Shown piece after piece: positions 1 through 8,401 of a stretch of DNA of 54,260 bases. The position numbers and the translations under genes were made by a program. Within the stretch, counting starts at the first letter, position 1; the number at the start of each line of letters is the position of its first letter. Location of the stretch: assembly GCA_021799435.1 (NCBI GenBank), contig JAJZAN010000011.1, forward strand, positions 1 to 54,260. Reading direction: 5' to 3'. The DNA comes from Bacillota bacterium (GTDB lineage: Bacteria; Bacillota; Sulfobacillia; Sulfobacillales; Sulfobacillaceae). The notes below the pieces were generated by a model. It was not told the DNA's origin, did no database searches, and saw nothing but the letters and a program-made list of their open reading frames with translations.

Positions 1-1268
1 GCCATCACGAAGTAATTGGTGAGGGGATAACCCCACATCTTATAGGTCAACTTGTCCGGATGATGCTTTTGCAAGTAAGGCCGATACATCCGTTCCGTTA
101 GCAGAACCATCAGCCAAATAAACATGGCTTGGAATCCGGTCGCGGTTACGAGGTAACTATACGCCTTCTTGGGAAGCACATACGCCAGCCCGATGGTGAG
201 GGCGAGAAGGGCGGCGCTGGTCCAGATGGCTCGGCTGGGCAATCCTTTCTTGTCCAATTTGCCTAGGCCCTTGGGGGCTTCGCCTTGTTGAGCCAATGAG
301 TACAAGACCCGAACGTTGGAGTAGAGGGCGGCGTTCATGGTGGACAGGACCGCGAACAGCAGCACCAAATTCATGATCGTTGACAGGTACGGAAGAGAAC
401 TCTGGCGAAGTGCCAGGATAAACGGGCTGACCGAGCCGGACTCGGCCGTCCATGGGACTAAATTCAAGATGACAAAGATGGAGCCCAAAAACATCAGCGA
501 GACCAATATCACGGTATTGCGAACGGCTTTAGGGATGGTCTTTTGAACCTGTCGGGTCTCTGCGGCGGCCATGCCAATGACTCCGGTTCCGGCGAAGGAA
601 AACAGCACAAGAATCATCGCTGGTGCCGCCCCGTGCCATCCGGTCGGCAGCCATCCGCCCGATCCCAGGGCAGTCAGGGGCGGCGTGGGATGCCGGGACG
701 GCACGACATGAAATAGCAGCATCAGTCCGAAAGCGACGAAAGCCAATACCGCCAGCGTTTTCACTCCCGCCATGAAGCCTTCGATGGCGCCAAATCCTCG
801 CACGCTGACGAAATTGACGGCGATGATTAACGCCGAATAACCCAGTGACCAAAGCCACAGAGGCACCCCGGGGAACCACAACCGGGACAGCAAGGCGGCG
901 GCAGTGACCTCGCTGGACATGGTCAGTACGCTCGAAAACCAGAAAATCCAACCTGCTACAAAGGTCCACCCAGGCCCCAACATTTGCCGGGTATAGACTA
1001 AGAATGAGCCGGGACGGGGCGTGGCGACCGACATCTCCGCCAGGGCGTTGATTTCGAATACCATGACCAGAGCCCCCAAGGCATACATGGCCAGCACAAT
1101 GGGGCCTGCGTGTCGGATGGCTAAGCCGCTGGCCACAAACAGGCCCGAGCCCATGATGCCGCCGATGGTCAGAAGCGTCAGCGTGGAGGGGGTTAGATCG
1201 CGCTGAAAGGCTTGGTGGTGGGACGAGCGGGCGCGCGTGCGTCCCCGGCCCGGTGTCTTGATGCCCAC
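1..1268 (-). CDS. Amino acid permease, APC superfamily (3' end cut off by window edge)
   Basis: Integral membrane transporter of the amino acid-polyamine-organocation superfamily, probably an amino acid:proton symporter. I read the minus strand in the frame starting with GTG at 1268, because AAGGAGG lies 8 bases upstream (1277-1286). About 422 codons are visible and no stop falls inside the window. After a short basic N-terminus comes TM1 with GGIMGSGLFVASGL, the glycine-rich unwound helix typical of APC transporters, followed by repeated hydrophobic segments. Late in the visible part KHHPDKLTYKMWGYPLTNY matches the loop before the last helices of AAT-family permeases. The substrate cannot be told from sequence. 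A long reading frame on the same strand at 529-1296 is an out-of-frame shadow of this gene. Confidence 0.85.
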   Translation of the reverse strand, partial: MGIKTPGRGRTRARSSHHQAFQRDLTPSTLTLLTIGGIMGSGLFVASGLAIRHAGPIVLAMYALGALVMVFEINALAEMSVATPRPGSFLVYTRQMLGPGWTFVAGWIFWFSSVLTMSSEVTAAALLSRLWFPGVPLWLWSLGYSALIIAVNFVSVRGFGAIEGFMAGVKTLAVLAFVAFGLMLLFHVVPSRHPTPPLTALGSGGWLPTGWHGAAPAMILVLFSFAGTGVIGMAAAETRQVQKTIPKAVRNTVILVSLMFLGSIFVILNLVPWTAESGSVSPFILALRQSSLPYLSTIMNLVLLFAVLSTMNAALYSNVRVLYSLAQQGEAPKGLGKLDKKGLPSRAIWTSAALLALTIGLAYVLPKKAYSYLVTATGFQAMFIWLMVLLTERMYRPYLQKHHPDKLTYKMWGYPLTNYFVM

Positions 1269-1376
1269 AACCACCGCCTCCTTTCCAGTTTGACAAGAGA
1301 TTTCTGTTTTTGGTAACACCTTTATAGGCCCGGTTAGCATCACCGTGGTTGGCAGCATCTATACGGAGGTGGCGGG

Positions 1377-1853
1377 GTGACGGTATTGAGAGGCAAAACG
1401 GTTCAACAATCGCGAACGGAAATGACAGAACTGGTGCTGCCGGGGGATTCCAATCAACTGGGCAACATATTGGGCGGCAAGGTGATGCATTGGATTGACT
1501 TAGCCGCTGCCATCACGGCAAATCGCCATGCGGGTCATGTGGCCGTTACCGCCTCCATGGACAGTTTGGAGTTCCTGCATCCGATTCGAGTGGGGGAGGT
1601 CGTACACCTGGTCGCCCAGGTCAACTGGGTAGGACGAACCTCCATGGAGATCGGGGTGGATGTCTACGGGGAAAATATGGACACGGGGGAGAAGCGCAAG
1701 ACATCGACCGCATTTCTGACCTTCGTGGCGTTAAACCAGGCGGGCGAGTCCGTAGAGGTGCCGCCGCTGGTCTTGACCACGCCAGAAGAAGAGGAGCGGT
1801 TTCATGCGGCCGAGGCGCGTCGACATGAACGGCTGAAAAACCGCAAGCGGTAA
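1377..1853 (+). CDS. Acyl-CoA thioesterase, hotdog fold
   Basis: Predicted cytoplasmic hydrolase of acyl-CoA thioesters (YkhA/BFIT-like family). The 158-residue length fits a single hotdog domain. GDSNQLGNILGGKVMHWIDL is the family signature, in which the region around the Asn, Gly and Asp lines the active site at the dimer interface. HPIRVGEVVHL and STAFLTFVALN are the usual strand motifs. It starts with GTG at 1377 behind ACGGAGGTGGCGG. It is divergent from the amino acid permease, and a rho-independent terminator follows at 1885-1926, so it is probably monocistronic. The physiological acyl substrate is unknown. Confidence 0.88.
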   Translation: MTVLRGKTVQQSRTEMTELVLPGDSNQLGNILGGKVMHWIDLAAAITANRHAGHVAVTASMDSLEFLHPIRVGEVVHLVAQVNWVGRTSMEIGVDVYGENMDTGEKRKTSTAFLTFVALNQAGESVEVPPLVLTTPEEEERFHAAEARRHERLKNRKR

Positions 1854-1884
1854 AAATGGGACAAGTCGTGTAATAATGTCGAAT

Positions 1885-1926
1885 CGCGTCAGATCAAACC
1901 GGATGGTGAGATGTGACGCGGTTTTT
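1885..1926 (+). terminator. Rho-independent terminator of the thioesterase gene
   Basis: The arms CGCGTCA (1885-1891) and TGACGCG (1914-1920) are exact complements around a 22-base loop and are followed by G and T5 (1922-1926), then CTT. The long loop makes it weaker than a classic hairpin, but the T tract directly after the stem and the position between two plus-strand transcription units fit termination. Confidence 0.6.
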
Positions 1927-1972
1927 CTTACGATATGGGTAAAAACAGTGTCGAATAGTGGCGAAAATTTGG

Positions 1973-2032
1973 ACAGGGATCCTCCTAGATATTCCCTGTA
2001 CCATGTCGGTGAGGACATCGTTCCTCACCGAC
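1973..2032 (+). promoter_or_regulatory. Two adjacent inverted repeats in the leader of the T4SS/Tad operon
   Basis: Two perfect inverted repeats lie just upstream of the first gene. The first pairs ACAGGGA (1973-1979) with TCCCTGT (1993-1999) across 13 bases. The second pairs GTCGGTGAGGA (2005-2015) with TCCTCACCGAC (2022-2032) across a 6-base loop and is followed by TTTGTTTGA. The second could be an attenuator-like hairpin or protein-binding site; the T tract is too interrupted to call a terminator with confidence. The GTG start of the first gene is 22 bases further on. No convincing -35/-10 pair was found in 1927-1972. Confidence 0.55.
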
Positions 2033-2053
2033 TTTGTTTGAGGGGGCGGAGAC

Positions 2054-2287
2054 GTGCCTGATACCGCAATCCTGCAAGTTATCACCCGGATGACCACGAT
2101 GCTGGTCGACGTGGCTGGGGGCGTTTTCACGCTGGTGATGGTATATGGCGGTATACGCTTTATGCTCGCGCACACACCGCGTGCCGTCCAAGTGAGCAAG
2201 GAACTGATGGGACGGGCGGCCATGGGGCTCGGCCTAGTGCTGATGGTGGACGTGGTCAAACAGCTTATCCAATATGTGGTTTCGTAA
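2054..2287 (+). CDS. VirB2/TrbC-like small membrane protein (candidate pilin)
   Basis: A 77-residue protein with two hydrophobic helices (about residues 14-38 and 51-75) separated by a short basic loop, the architecture of VirB2/TrbC pilin subunits and of small channel-associated proteins in Gram-positive type IV secretion systems. It lacks the G/E-F prepilin cleavage site of Flp pilins, so it is not an obvious Tad pilin although Tad genes follow. It starts with GTG at 2054 behind GGGGGCGGAGAC. The stop overlaps the next ATG by one base, suggesting translational coupling. Assignment rests on size, topology and position rather than on a diagnostic motif. Confidence 0.55.
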   Translation: MPDTAILQVITRMTTMLVDVAGGVFTLVMVYGGIRFMLAHTPRAVQVSKELMGRAAMGLGLVLMVDVVKQLIQYVVS

Positions 2288-3072
2288 TGGCGCGTCTGAC
2301 TCTGAACCCTGTGGTCTGGGGCGTCAATGCGTTGTCCCGTTGGGCTTGGCATCAGGTGTTGCAGGTAAGCGGCCACGGATTTCAGCGGTGGATTTTTGCT
2401 CCGCTCTCCTGGCCGCAACCGGTCCTCGCGCTTTACGCTGACAGCCGCGATTTGGCATGGGCGTTGGCTGGTACAGCCACCCTGCTGGTAATCCTTCGCA
2501 GCATGTGGCCCAGCCTCTCGGCGCACGGTCGAATACTAACCCTTCCCGTCTACGTGGAGCGGTTGGTGACGGCAGCCCTGCTCAGCGCGGGGGGAGCCTG
2601 GGCAGTGGAGATGCTGGCGGCAATCAACAAAGCTGTCGTGTCAGAACTTCTGCCCAGCGCGGTGCATTGGCAACTGACTGCCGCCCCAACGGGCCTGCTC
2701 TCGCCCCTGCTGGTATTGGCGTCTGCGCTGGCCATGCTGGCATTGATGCTGTATCTGGGGATTTTCTACGCCATTCGAGCCGTGGAAATCTATGTATTAA
2801 CGGCAGCTCTGCCGTGGTTCGCCCTGTGGTGGGCGATGCACGAGGATAGTCCAGCACTGTCGACCCTGGGGCGTGAGCTGGCGGCGGTGATATTTGTCCA
2901 GGCCTTTCAGGCGGGGGCGTTTTGGTTGGCGATTCAGCTCTTCACCACGACGGGGGACGCGTTGGTCGACTTCTTCTTGGAACTGGCTTTGCTGTGGTAC
3001 ATGACCAAAATCCCCGGTCAGCTGCGGCGCCTCATGGGATCCCGATTGGGGGCAGGGTCCGCATGGCGGTGA
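2287..3072 (+). CDS. VirB6/TrbL-like polytopic membrane protein
   Basis: A 261-residue protein with at least five hydrophobic stretches: near residues 58-75, 95-115, a long double stretch 140-180, and 198-240. It ends with a basic tail. This layout, and its place between a VirB2-like protein and a PrgI protein, fits the inner-membrane channel component VirB6/TrbL of type IV secretion systems. No sequence motif is strong enough for a firm family call by eye. It overlaps the PrgI gene downstream by 10 bases. It would sit in the cytoplasmic membrane as part of the translocation channel. Confidence 0.55.
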   Translation: MARLTLNPVVWGVNALSRWAWHQVLQVSGHGFQRWIFAPLSWPQPVLALYADSRDLAWALAGTATLLVILRSMWPSLSAHGRILTLPVYVERLVTAALLSAGGAWAVEMLAAINKAVVSELLPSAVHWQLTAAPTGLLSPLLVLASALAMLALMLYLGIFYAIRAVEIYVLTAALPWFALWWAMHEDSPALSTLGRELAAVIFVQAFQAGAFWLAIQLFTTTGDALVDFFLELALLWYMTKIPGQLRRLMGSRLGAGSAWR

Positions 3073-3344
3073 ACCGAATCGTCACCATCCCATTGGGCCG
3101 CGAGCCCGAGGTGTTGTTTGGACTGAAATTGTCCGATTTGATCTGGATTGCGGCTTCCGCCACGGTCGATCTGGCTGTCTGGCACGGATCCCATCATGTG
3201 TCGCCAGCGGCGTGGGTTGCCCTCGGTGCGGCATCCGTCTCGGGAGTGGCAATGGCCACCGTTCGCTACAGCAATGTAAGCCTGCCGCAATGGATTTGGC
3301 GATGGGCACGGTTCTATCTTGCCCCGCGGTTATTCTTGCCGTAA
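3063..3344 (+). CDS. PrgI/VirB3-like membrane protein
   Basis: A 93-residue protein opening with a basic stretch and PLGREPEVLFGLKLSDLIW, close to the N-terminus of PrgI-family proteins, the Gram-positive counterparts of VirB3. Two hydrophobic helices follow (about residues 27-38 and 47-65), then an aromatic tail. I chose ATG 3063, which overlaps the upstream stop by 10 bases and brings the length to that of PrgI; the same frame is open further upstream but only as a shadow. PrgI/VirB3 proteins dock the VirB4 ATPase to the channel, and the VirB4-like gene follows one gene later. Confidence 0.7.
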   Translation: MAVNRIVTIPLGREPEVLFGLKLSDLIWIAASATVDLAVWHGSHHVSPAAWVALGAASVSGVAMATVRYSNVSLPQWIWRWARFYLAPRLFLP

Positions 3345-3390
3345 ACGAATCACCGGGTGTCATCCAGATGCCCGTTAATGAGATGATGAG

Positions 3391-3990
3391 GTGAATGAAT
3401 TGGCTGCACAGATCCGTCAAGTGTTTCCAATCCGAGCGATTGGACCCAGCATCTGTCTGGTGGGCCGAGATCGTTTCTCGGCTGTCATGGAAGCCTTCCC
3501 GGTCAATTTTGGCCTGCGTTCCTATAAAGACCAGGAAAGACTGGTCAACGCCTATACGGCCTTCTTGAATGGGCTGAGCTTTCCGATTGAAATTCTGGTG
3601 CGTTCCGATTACCTCCGCATCGACAACTACCTCGGGGAGCTCAAGAGCCATGAAGACGAAATCGAACCTCACCTGCGCCCCTCGTTGGGGGACTATATCG
3701 AGTTCTTGCGCGAGACCGCCTCGGTCCAGCATTTGGTACGGCGGCGATTCTTTATCATCCTGTCCTGGCAGGGCGTCGATACCCGCAGTCGGCCTATGCG
3801 TCGCGGTGAGGTGCTATGGGACGAAGCGGAGGCTGAACTCGAGCGGCGCCGGGACATTGTGGCCGAGGGGCTCAAGCCCTTGGGAATCCGGATTAAAACC
3901 TTGGAGCGCGATGCGTTGTTCCGTTTTCTATATGCCAGTTTGGGCGGCGGTCAGAGTTTGCCGGCGGGGGTGAGCTGGGTATGGGACTGA
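3391..3990 (+). CDS. TraC-like / VirB4 N-terminal-like protein of the T4SS locus
   Basis: A 199-residue soluble protein. Residues 1-110 (PIRAIGPSICLVGRDRFSAV, then FLNGLSFPIEILVRSDYL) resemble the TraC-like or N-terminal domain that in many Gram-positive systems precedes the VirB4 ATPase. The remainder is rich in charged helix (EAEAELERRRDIVAEGL). It starts with GTG at 3391 behind a weak GATGATGAG and overlaps the VirB4 gene by 10 bases. It probably partners VirB4 at the cytoplasmic face of the channel. The family call is moderate because it relies on pattern and neighbourhood. Confidence 0.55.
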   Translation: MNELAAQIRQVFPIRAIGPSICLVGRDRFSAVMEAFPVNFGLRSYKDQERLVNAYTAFLNGLSFPIEILVRSDYLRIDNYLGELKSHEDEIEPHLRPSLGDYIEFLRETASVQHLVRRRFFIILSWQGVDTRSRPMRRGEVLWDEAEAELERRRDIVAEGLKPLGIRIKTLERDALFRFLYASLGGGQSLPAGVSWVWD

Positions 3991-5705
3991 GGAGATTTCG
4001 GCGGACCGGCAACACGGATTCCATGGACACCCTATGGCCTTCCCATGTTCGATTGTTCCCCCACTACGCGGAGGTGGGTGCTCAGCGTGCCAAGAGCTAC
4101 ACGGTGGTCGGATACCCCCGAACTGTGCAGCCGGGCTGGATGGAACCCTTGCTGGGCTTCCCCCATCCCCTGACGTTGGCGATTCATTCGGCACCCATCG
4201 CAACCGATGAGGTGGTCCAATCCATGAATCGGCGCATGATCTGGAGTCGGGGATCGACGGATGCCGACCAGAAGCGCGGCCGGTTGGCTCGGGCGGAACA
4301 GTTGGTGGCCCTCGAGGACGCCGAGCAGGCGCGCTTTGGATTGGCCCGTGGCGAGACTCGCATGCTGGAGGTGGGCATGACCCTGACCCTCTGGGCTGAG
4401 AGCGATGACGAATTGGAGCGGATCGGCCGTATATTGGAAAGCTTGGCCCAAGGCATGATGCTGGTGCTGCGGCCGCTCCAGTACCAGCAGTTGTTGGGGT
4501 TGCGGCGCAATCTGCCATTAGGGGAACCGGTCGATAAGGTTCGGGAAATGGACAGCCGCGCCTGGGCGACACTGTTTCCGTTTTCGTCTAGGGACTTAGT
4601 CCATGCCCACGGACAGGTGTTTGGAGTGAATACCCGCAGCCGGAGTTTTGTCATTGTCGATCGTTTTCAACTGTCCTCGCCCCATTCCATCACGGTTGGC
4701 TGGTCCGGGGCGGGCAAAAGCTTTGCCGCCAAACTGGAAGCCCTGCGGGCCCGCTATCGAGGGTTGGCGGTAAGCGTGATCGATCCGGAAGGCGAATACC
4801 GTGCCCTGAGCCGGGCGGGGGCCCATATTTGGAACCTCGGTGAGGCCGAGACGGGGTCGCGGCAGGGGACAGAATTTCCCTTCGATCCCTTTAGTGTGCA
4901 GGGAGAGTTGGGGCCAGATGAGCTAGATCGGCAATGTGATTTTTTGCTGCGGTTTCTGAATCGGCTGGACAGTGGGCTGATGGAGGAGTTCGGGGGGATT
5001 GTTCGGGACGGGTTGTGGAGGGCGGCCCGCTTGGTGGAGTCGGGCAAGTTTTCCCCGCGCGGCGGGGCAGACCGGGACTTGGTCGAGCACTGGACCCTGT
5101 TGGTGGGCGAGGAAAGCGGGCGGGCGAAGGAGCGCCTGAACCTCCTCTACGAGCGCTGGGTTCGGATGGCGGGCCGCACGCCGCATCATCAATCGGAACC
5201 TTTCGAGGTGTTTGACGTCAGTCGTATGGCGCCCGGAATGCGCGGCGCGGTCTACTTGGCGCTTACTGAGTGGATTATGCGCCGAATGGGACGCGAATCG
5301 GGCCGGCGACTGGTGATATTCGATGAGTCATGGCACTTGCTGACGGACGATTCGACCGCGCCCTACCTCGAAGAGTTGTTCCGCCGGGCTCGTAAGTGGG
5401 AGTGTGCCGTGTCCCTGATATCGCAAGATATCGGGGACTTCACTCGCAGTCGGGCGGCTTCGGTGTGTTTGCACAATGCGCCTCTGGTTATGTTGCTGCG
5501 TCAGCATCCGGATAGTCTCGCGGAAGCACAGAAGATCTTGCACCTGCACGACGGTGAGATGGAGCAGGTGGCCAACGCTGGGGTGGGAGAGGGTCTCTTG
5601 CTGCTGCATGACGACCACCTGCCCTTTCGAGTGGTTGCTTCTAAGCGTGAGATAGATCTGGTTGCGGCACGAGAGGAGGGGTTGAGCGTAGATGTCCATC
5701 ACTGA
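3981..5705 (+). CDS. virB4: VirB4-like T4SS ATPase
   Basis: A 574-residue AAA+ motor of the VirB4/TraC/TrbE family, predicted to power substrate or pilin movement at the membrane. Walker A is GWSGAGKS (residues 240-247), followed by the family strand VSVIDPEGEY. Walker B is RLVIFDESWHLL (about 443-454), where VirB4 proteins carry DE and an invariant Trp. LISQDIGDFTRS is the usual motif III region. The N-terminal 220 residues correspond to the VirB4 membrane-interaction domain. It is shorter than VirB4 of Proteobacteria but similar to Gram-positive members. It overlaps the genes on both sides by 10-14 bases. It is the clearest type IV secretion marker in the locus. Confidence 0.88.
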   Translation: MGLRRFRRTGNTDSMDTLWPSHVRLFPHYAEVGAQRAKSYTVVGYPRTVQPGWMEPLLGFPHPLTLAIHSAPIATDEVVQSMNRRMIWSRGSTDADQKRGRLARAEQLVALEDAEQARFGLARGETRMLEVGMTLTLWAESDDELERIGRILESLAQGMMLVLRPLQYQQLLGLRRNLPLGEPVDKVREMDSRAWATLFPFSSRDLVHAHGQVFGVNTRSRSFVIVDRFQLSSPHSITVGWSGAGKSFAAKLEALRARYRGLAVSVIDPEGEYRALSRAGAHIWNLGEAETGSRQGTEFPFDPFSVQGELGPDELDRQCDFLLRFLNRLDSGLMEEFGGIVRDGLWRAARLVESGKFSPRGGADRDLVEHWTLLVGEESGRAKERLNLLYERWVRMAGRTPHHQSEPFEVFDVSRMAPGMRGAVYLALTEWIMRRMGRESGRRLVIFDESWHLLTDDSTAPYLEELFRRARKWECAVSLISQDIGDFTRSRAASVCLHNAPLVMLLRQHPDSLAEAQKILHLHDGEMEQVANAGVGEGLLLLHDDHLPFRVVASKREIDLVAAREEGLSVDVHH

Positions 5706-6249
5706 GCGGCTTAAGGCCCGGGCGGGAGTGGTGGCGTTTTTGGTGAGTGCTGTGACTTTTGGGGCGTTGAGCATGGCGCACTCCCGCCCGGGTGTCGCGT
5801 CCACTGCCCCGGTCATGGTGCCGCTGATGACGCACTTTGTGGCCGCCGGCCAAGCGATTTCGCGGCGGGATTGGCGGTGGGTCCGGGAATCCCAGCTGAA
5901 AGCAGTCAAAGAGGAGCAGTTAGTGGGGGTAGCACGGGTGCCGCTGGAACCCGGCCAGGTGTTGTCGCCTACGGTTCTAGGGGGTGTACGACGCCCCCGG
6001 GTGATGGTGGTGGTTGCCCCAACTGATGGGGCTGATGTGCGCATCGCTCGAATCGGATCATCGATCGATGTATTGGTACGAAGCGCTGGATCGACGACCT
6101 GGCAGTCTGGTCCTATCCCGGTCGTGGCGGTCAGTGCGCAGGTGGGAACTAATCCCAGTGTTAACGTTCTCATGTCCTTGAATCAAGCTATGCAGTACGA
6201 AGCGCTGAGCCGCCGCGGCACGGTGGAAATTCTGGGGATGGTCCCATGA
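5692..6249 (+). CDS. CpaB/RcpC-like SAF-domain protein
   Basis: A 185-residue exported or membrane-anchored protein with an N-terminal hydrophobic segment (about residues 12-28). It continues with a SAF-type domain: MTHFVAAGQAISRRDWRWV, then VPLEPGQVLSP, the two hallmarks of the CpaB/FlgA family. In Tad pilus systems CpaB is the periplasmic or wall-side assembly component. It starts at ATG 5692 behind GAGGAGGGG, overlapping the VirB4 gene, and its stop overlaps the next ATG (ATGA). The presence of CpaB directly after VirB4 marks the switch from T4SS-type to Tad-type genes within one operon. Confidence 0.75.
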   Translation: MSITERLKARAGVVAFLVSAVTFGALSMAHSRPGVASTAPVMVPLMTHFVAAGQAISRRDWRWVRESQLKAVKEEQLVGVARVPLEPGQVLSPTVLGGVRRPRVMVVVAPTDGADVRIARIGSSIDVLVRSAGSTTWQSGPIPVVAVSAQVGTNPSVNVLMSLNQAMQYEALSRRGTVEILGMVP

Positions 6250-7211
6250 TTGTGGTAGCGAGTGGGCATGCGGGAGTAGACGGTTTTGTTCGCCAACTGG
6301 AGTCTCATGACGTCGAGTTGGCCAACACGTGGGCGGAGGTGATTCCACTTTGGCAGGGAGCTCGGAAGGTGTTGCTGGGCGAAAACCTGCGCGACTTTGA
6401 AACCGCTCTGGAATGGCTGCGCCAGCATCCTTCGGACCGAACAGTGTTGCTGTGGGTCAGCGCCGACACCTCCTTGCCCGAGTGGCTCACGGGGCAGTCG
6501 GCCATCCACGTCTGGCGAGGGGAAATCGATGGAGACGCCCTCCGCGCGTGGTGCAGGGAGTCGCCGCAGGGACTCGAGGGATTGCCCCCCATGTGGAGTG
6601 TAGTGTCCCTGTTTCCCTATCCGTCGGCAGGGTCCTTGGTCCGCGCGTTGACCTCCTCGGCGTTGGGCCGATACGGACGCAACGGATTGTGGGTGGATAA
6701 CGACTGGGGACTGGCGTCACTTTCCTTGGCGGTCGCGGCTGCACGTTTGCAGCGTGTGGAAGTTCCCGGTAAGCTGCGGCCGTTGCAGACCGGATGGGGT
6801 CTTCTGATTCCCGCGGCACCGCCGTGGCTTCCCGGCATGGCGCGGCCAGGATTGGATGAAATCCGGGGTTGGCTTCGGGGAGAGTGGAACTGGCAGGGCT
6901 GGTGGCTCGGCGGCAAGCTGGCCGATGAGCGCACGGCAGAGATTCTGTCCCATACGTCAACCGTTCTCTTTTGGGGAACGGCGATGACCCCCCAGTCGGC
7001 ATTTGCTCGCACCCGGGAACTGGTTCACCTATATCAGCCGCACGTGGAGTGCTGGATGGTTTCCGAAGATAGTGAGCCGCCTTGGGTCAGCCAAGAGGGG
7101 CAGTTGGTACGGGCGGTCTCGTTGACCGCCCCGGCGGTTGGTGAGACGCCCCAAGGATCAGGGTCAAAATGGTGGGACAAGTTTCGGCAAAAGAAAGGAG
7201 CAGCACATTGA
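6246..7211 (+). CDS. CpaE-like protein with degraded nucleotide-binding motif
   Basis: A 321-residue protein at the position of CpaE/TadZ, the ParA/MinD-like localisation factor of Tad systems. Residues 1-110 look like a degenerate receiver-type domain. From residue 117, WSVVSLFPYPSAGSLVRAL followed by GRNGLWVDNDWG aligns by pattern with the deviant Walker A and A' regions of ParA proteins (normally KGGVGKT and VDLD). Here the signature lysines and the GKT are absent, so ATP binding is doubtful. Residues 220-280 retain a MinD-like rhythm. It overlaps both neighbours by 4 bases. The call depends on operon position and fold pattern. Confidence 0.5.
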   Translation: MIVVASGHAGVDGFVRQLESHDVELANTWAEVIPLWQGARKVLLGENLRDFETALEWLRQHPSDRTVLLWVSADTSLPEWLTGQSAIHVWRGEIDGDALRAWCRESPQGLEGLPPMWSVVSLFPYPSAGSLVRALTSSALGRYGRNGLWVDNDWGLASLSLAVAAARLQRVEVPGKLRPLQTGWGLLIPAAPPWLPGMARPGLDEIRGWLRGEWNWQGWWLGGKLADERTAEILSHTSTVLFWGTAMTPQSAFARTRELVHLYQPHVECWMVSEDSEPPWVSQEGQLVRAVSLTAPAVGETPQGSGSKWWDKFRQKKGAAH

Positions 7212-8401
7212 CGGACTTCCTATGGACGCCCGGAGGCGGCGGTTCCAGCAATGCCTGGACGATGGCCGCTGAGGGAGGGGACAGCGACTTTGACACAGTC
7301 GTGACACGGTGGATGGAAGAACTGACCTCACGATACCCAGAGCGTTTGTCTCACCTGGTGTGGGACGCGGAGCGGGTGCGCAGTTTGGAGATGGCGGTCG
7401 ATCAGGTGGTCACGGCGGATGCGATGTGCCCCGAGCACCTGAGGGCTTTTTACCGCCGGTCCCTCATTAACAGGATTACTGGGCTCGGGCCCCTGGATGC
7501 TCTGTTGGTTGACGAGACGGTGACCGAAATCATGGTGAACGGCCCCGAGGTGTTTGTGGAGCGGCAGGGGCGGATGGAGCGCGCGACGGCCTTTGCCGAT
7601 GCCGACGACGTTGCCGATCTGGCTCGTCGGATCGCGCATCGGGCAGGCCGGGAGCTCAATACAGAGAACCCACTCTGTGATGCCAGACTTAGTGACGGGT
7701 CTCGCATCCACTGTGCGCTCCCGCCCATTAGTGACCGTCCCAGCATCACCATTCGTCGGGCGCCTCTGCGTCCCTTAAGTTTGGATGACTGTCTCAATGC
7801 CGGAGCGTGGAACCGTGAGTTGTGGGAGGATCTGACGCGGCTGGTTGCCGAGCGACGCAATCTAATTATTGCCGGAGGGGCCTCGAGCGGAAAGACGTCG
7901 CTGCTGCGCCTGCTCGCCCAAACCGTGGGCTCCGACGAGCGGCTTATCACCATTGAGGACGTACGGGAATTGCAGTTAGTACACGATAATGTGATACGGC
8001 TGGAGACGTTTCGGCAGTTTAGTCTCAATCGCTTGGTAGCGGATGCGCTGAGGATGCGTCCGGACCGCATCATCGTCGGCGAAGTTCGCGGGGGTGAGGC
8101 ACTCGATTTGGTCGAAGCCATGGCCAGCGGCCACCCTGGGAGTCTCTGCACGGTACACAGTGGCGGCGGCGGGAATCGCACCATCAACCGCCTAGCCCGC
8201 TTAGCTCTGCAGAGGGGAAGTGGTCTATCGTTCGATTCCCTGCGCGAGGAAATTATGGACGCAGTGGATATCATTGTCTACATGGTTCGGAGTGCGGACG
8301 GCCGTCGCCGCATTGATACCGTGACGGCGGTTCAGTCTGGGACATTCCGGATGTTGTGGCGATGGACAGGCCAAGATTTTACCCGGGGGGAGCGGCCGTG
8401 A
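7208..8401 (+). CDS. cpaF: CpaF/TadA secretion ATPase (VirB11 superfamily)
   Basis: A 397-residue hexameric motor ATPase of the type II/IV secretion superfamily. Walker A is GGASSGKT (residues 223-230). The Asp box is LITIEDVREL (246-255), Walker B is RIIVGEVRGGEA (287-298), and the His box is GHPGSLCTVHSGG (308-320). The N-terminal part (GLGPLDALLVDETVTEIMVNG) is typical of CpaF. I start it at TTG 7208 because AAGAAAGGAG lies 7 bases upstream and the start overlaps the upstream TGA; the frame is open upstream to 7169. Since VirB11 belongs to the same superfamily, this ATPase could serve both the T4SS-like and Tad-like halves of the machine. Confidence 0.92.
   Translation: MTDFLWTPGGGGSSNAWTMAAEGGDSDFDTVVTRWMEELTSRYPERLSHLVWDAERVRSLEMAVDQVVTADAMCPEHLRAFYRRSLINRITGLGPLDALLVDETVTEIMVNGPEVFVERQGRMERATAFADADDVADLARRIAHRAGRELNTENPLCDARLSDGSRIHCALPPISDRPSITIRRAPLRPLSLDDCLNAGAWNRELWEDLTRLVAERRNLIIAGGASSGKTSLLRLLAQTVGSDERLITIEDVRELQLVHDNVIRLETFRQFSLNRLVADALRMRPDRIIVGEVRGGEALDLVEAMASGHPGSLCTVHSGGGGNRTINRLARLALQRGSGLSFDSLREEIMDAVDIIVYMVRSADGRRRIDTVTAVQSGTFRMLWRWTGQDFTRGERP

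Noticed and set aside
529..1296. A 255-residue minus-strand reading frame as a separate gene
   Set aside because: It lies in a different frame of the amino acid permease; its translation is low-complexity Arg/Pro/His-rich, while the other frame gives a clear APC transporter.
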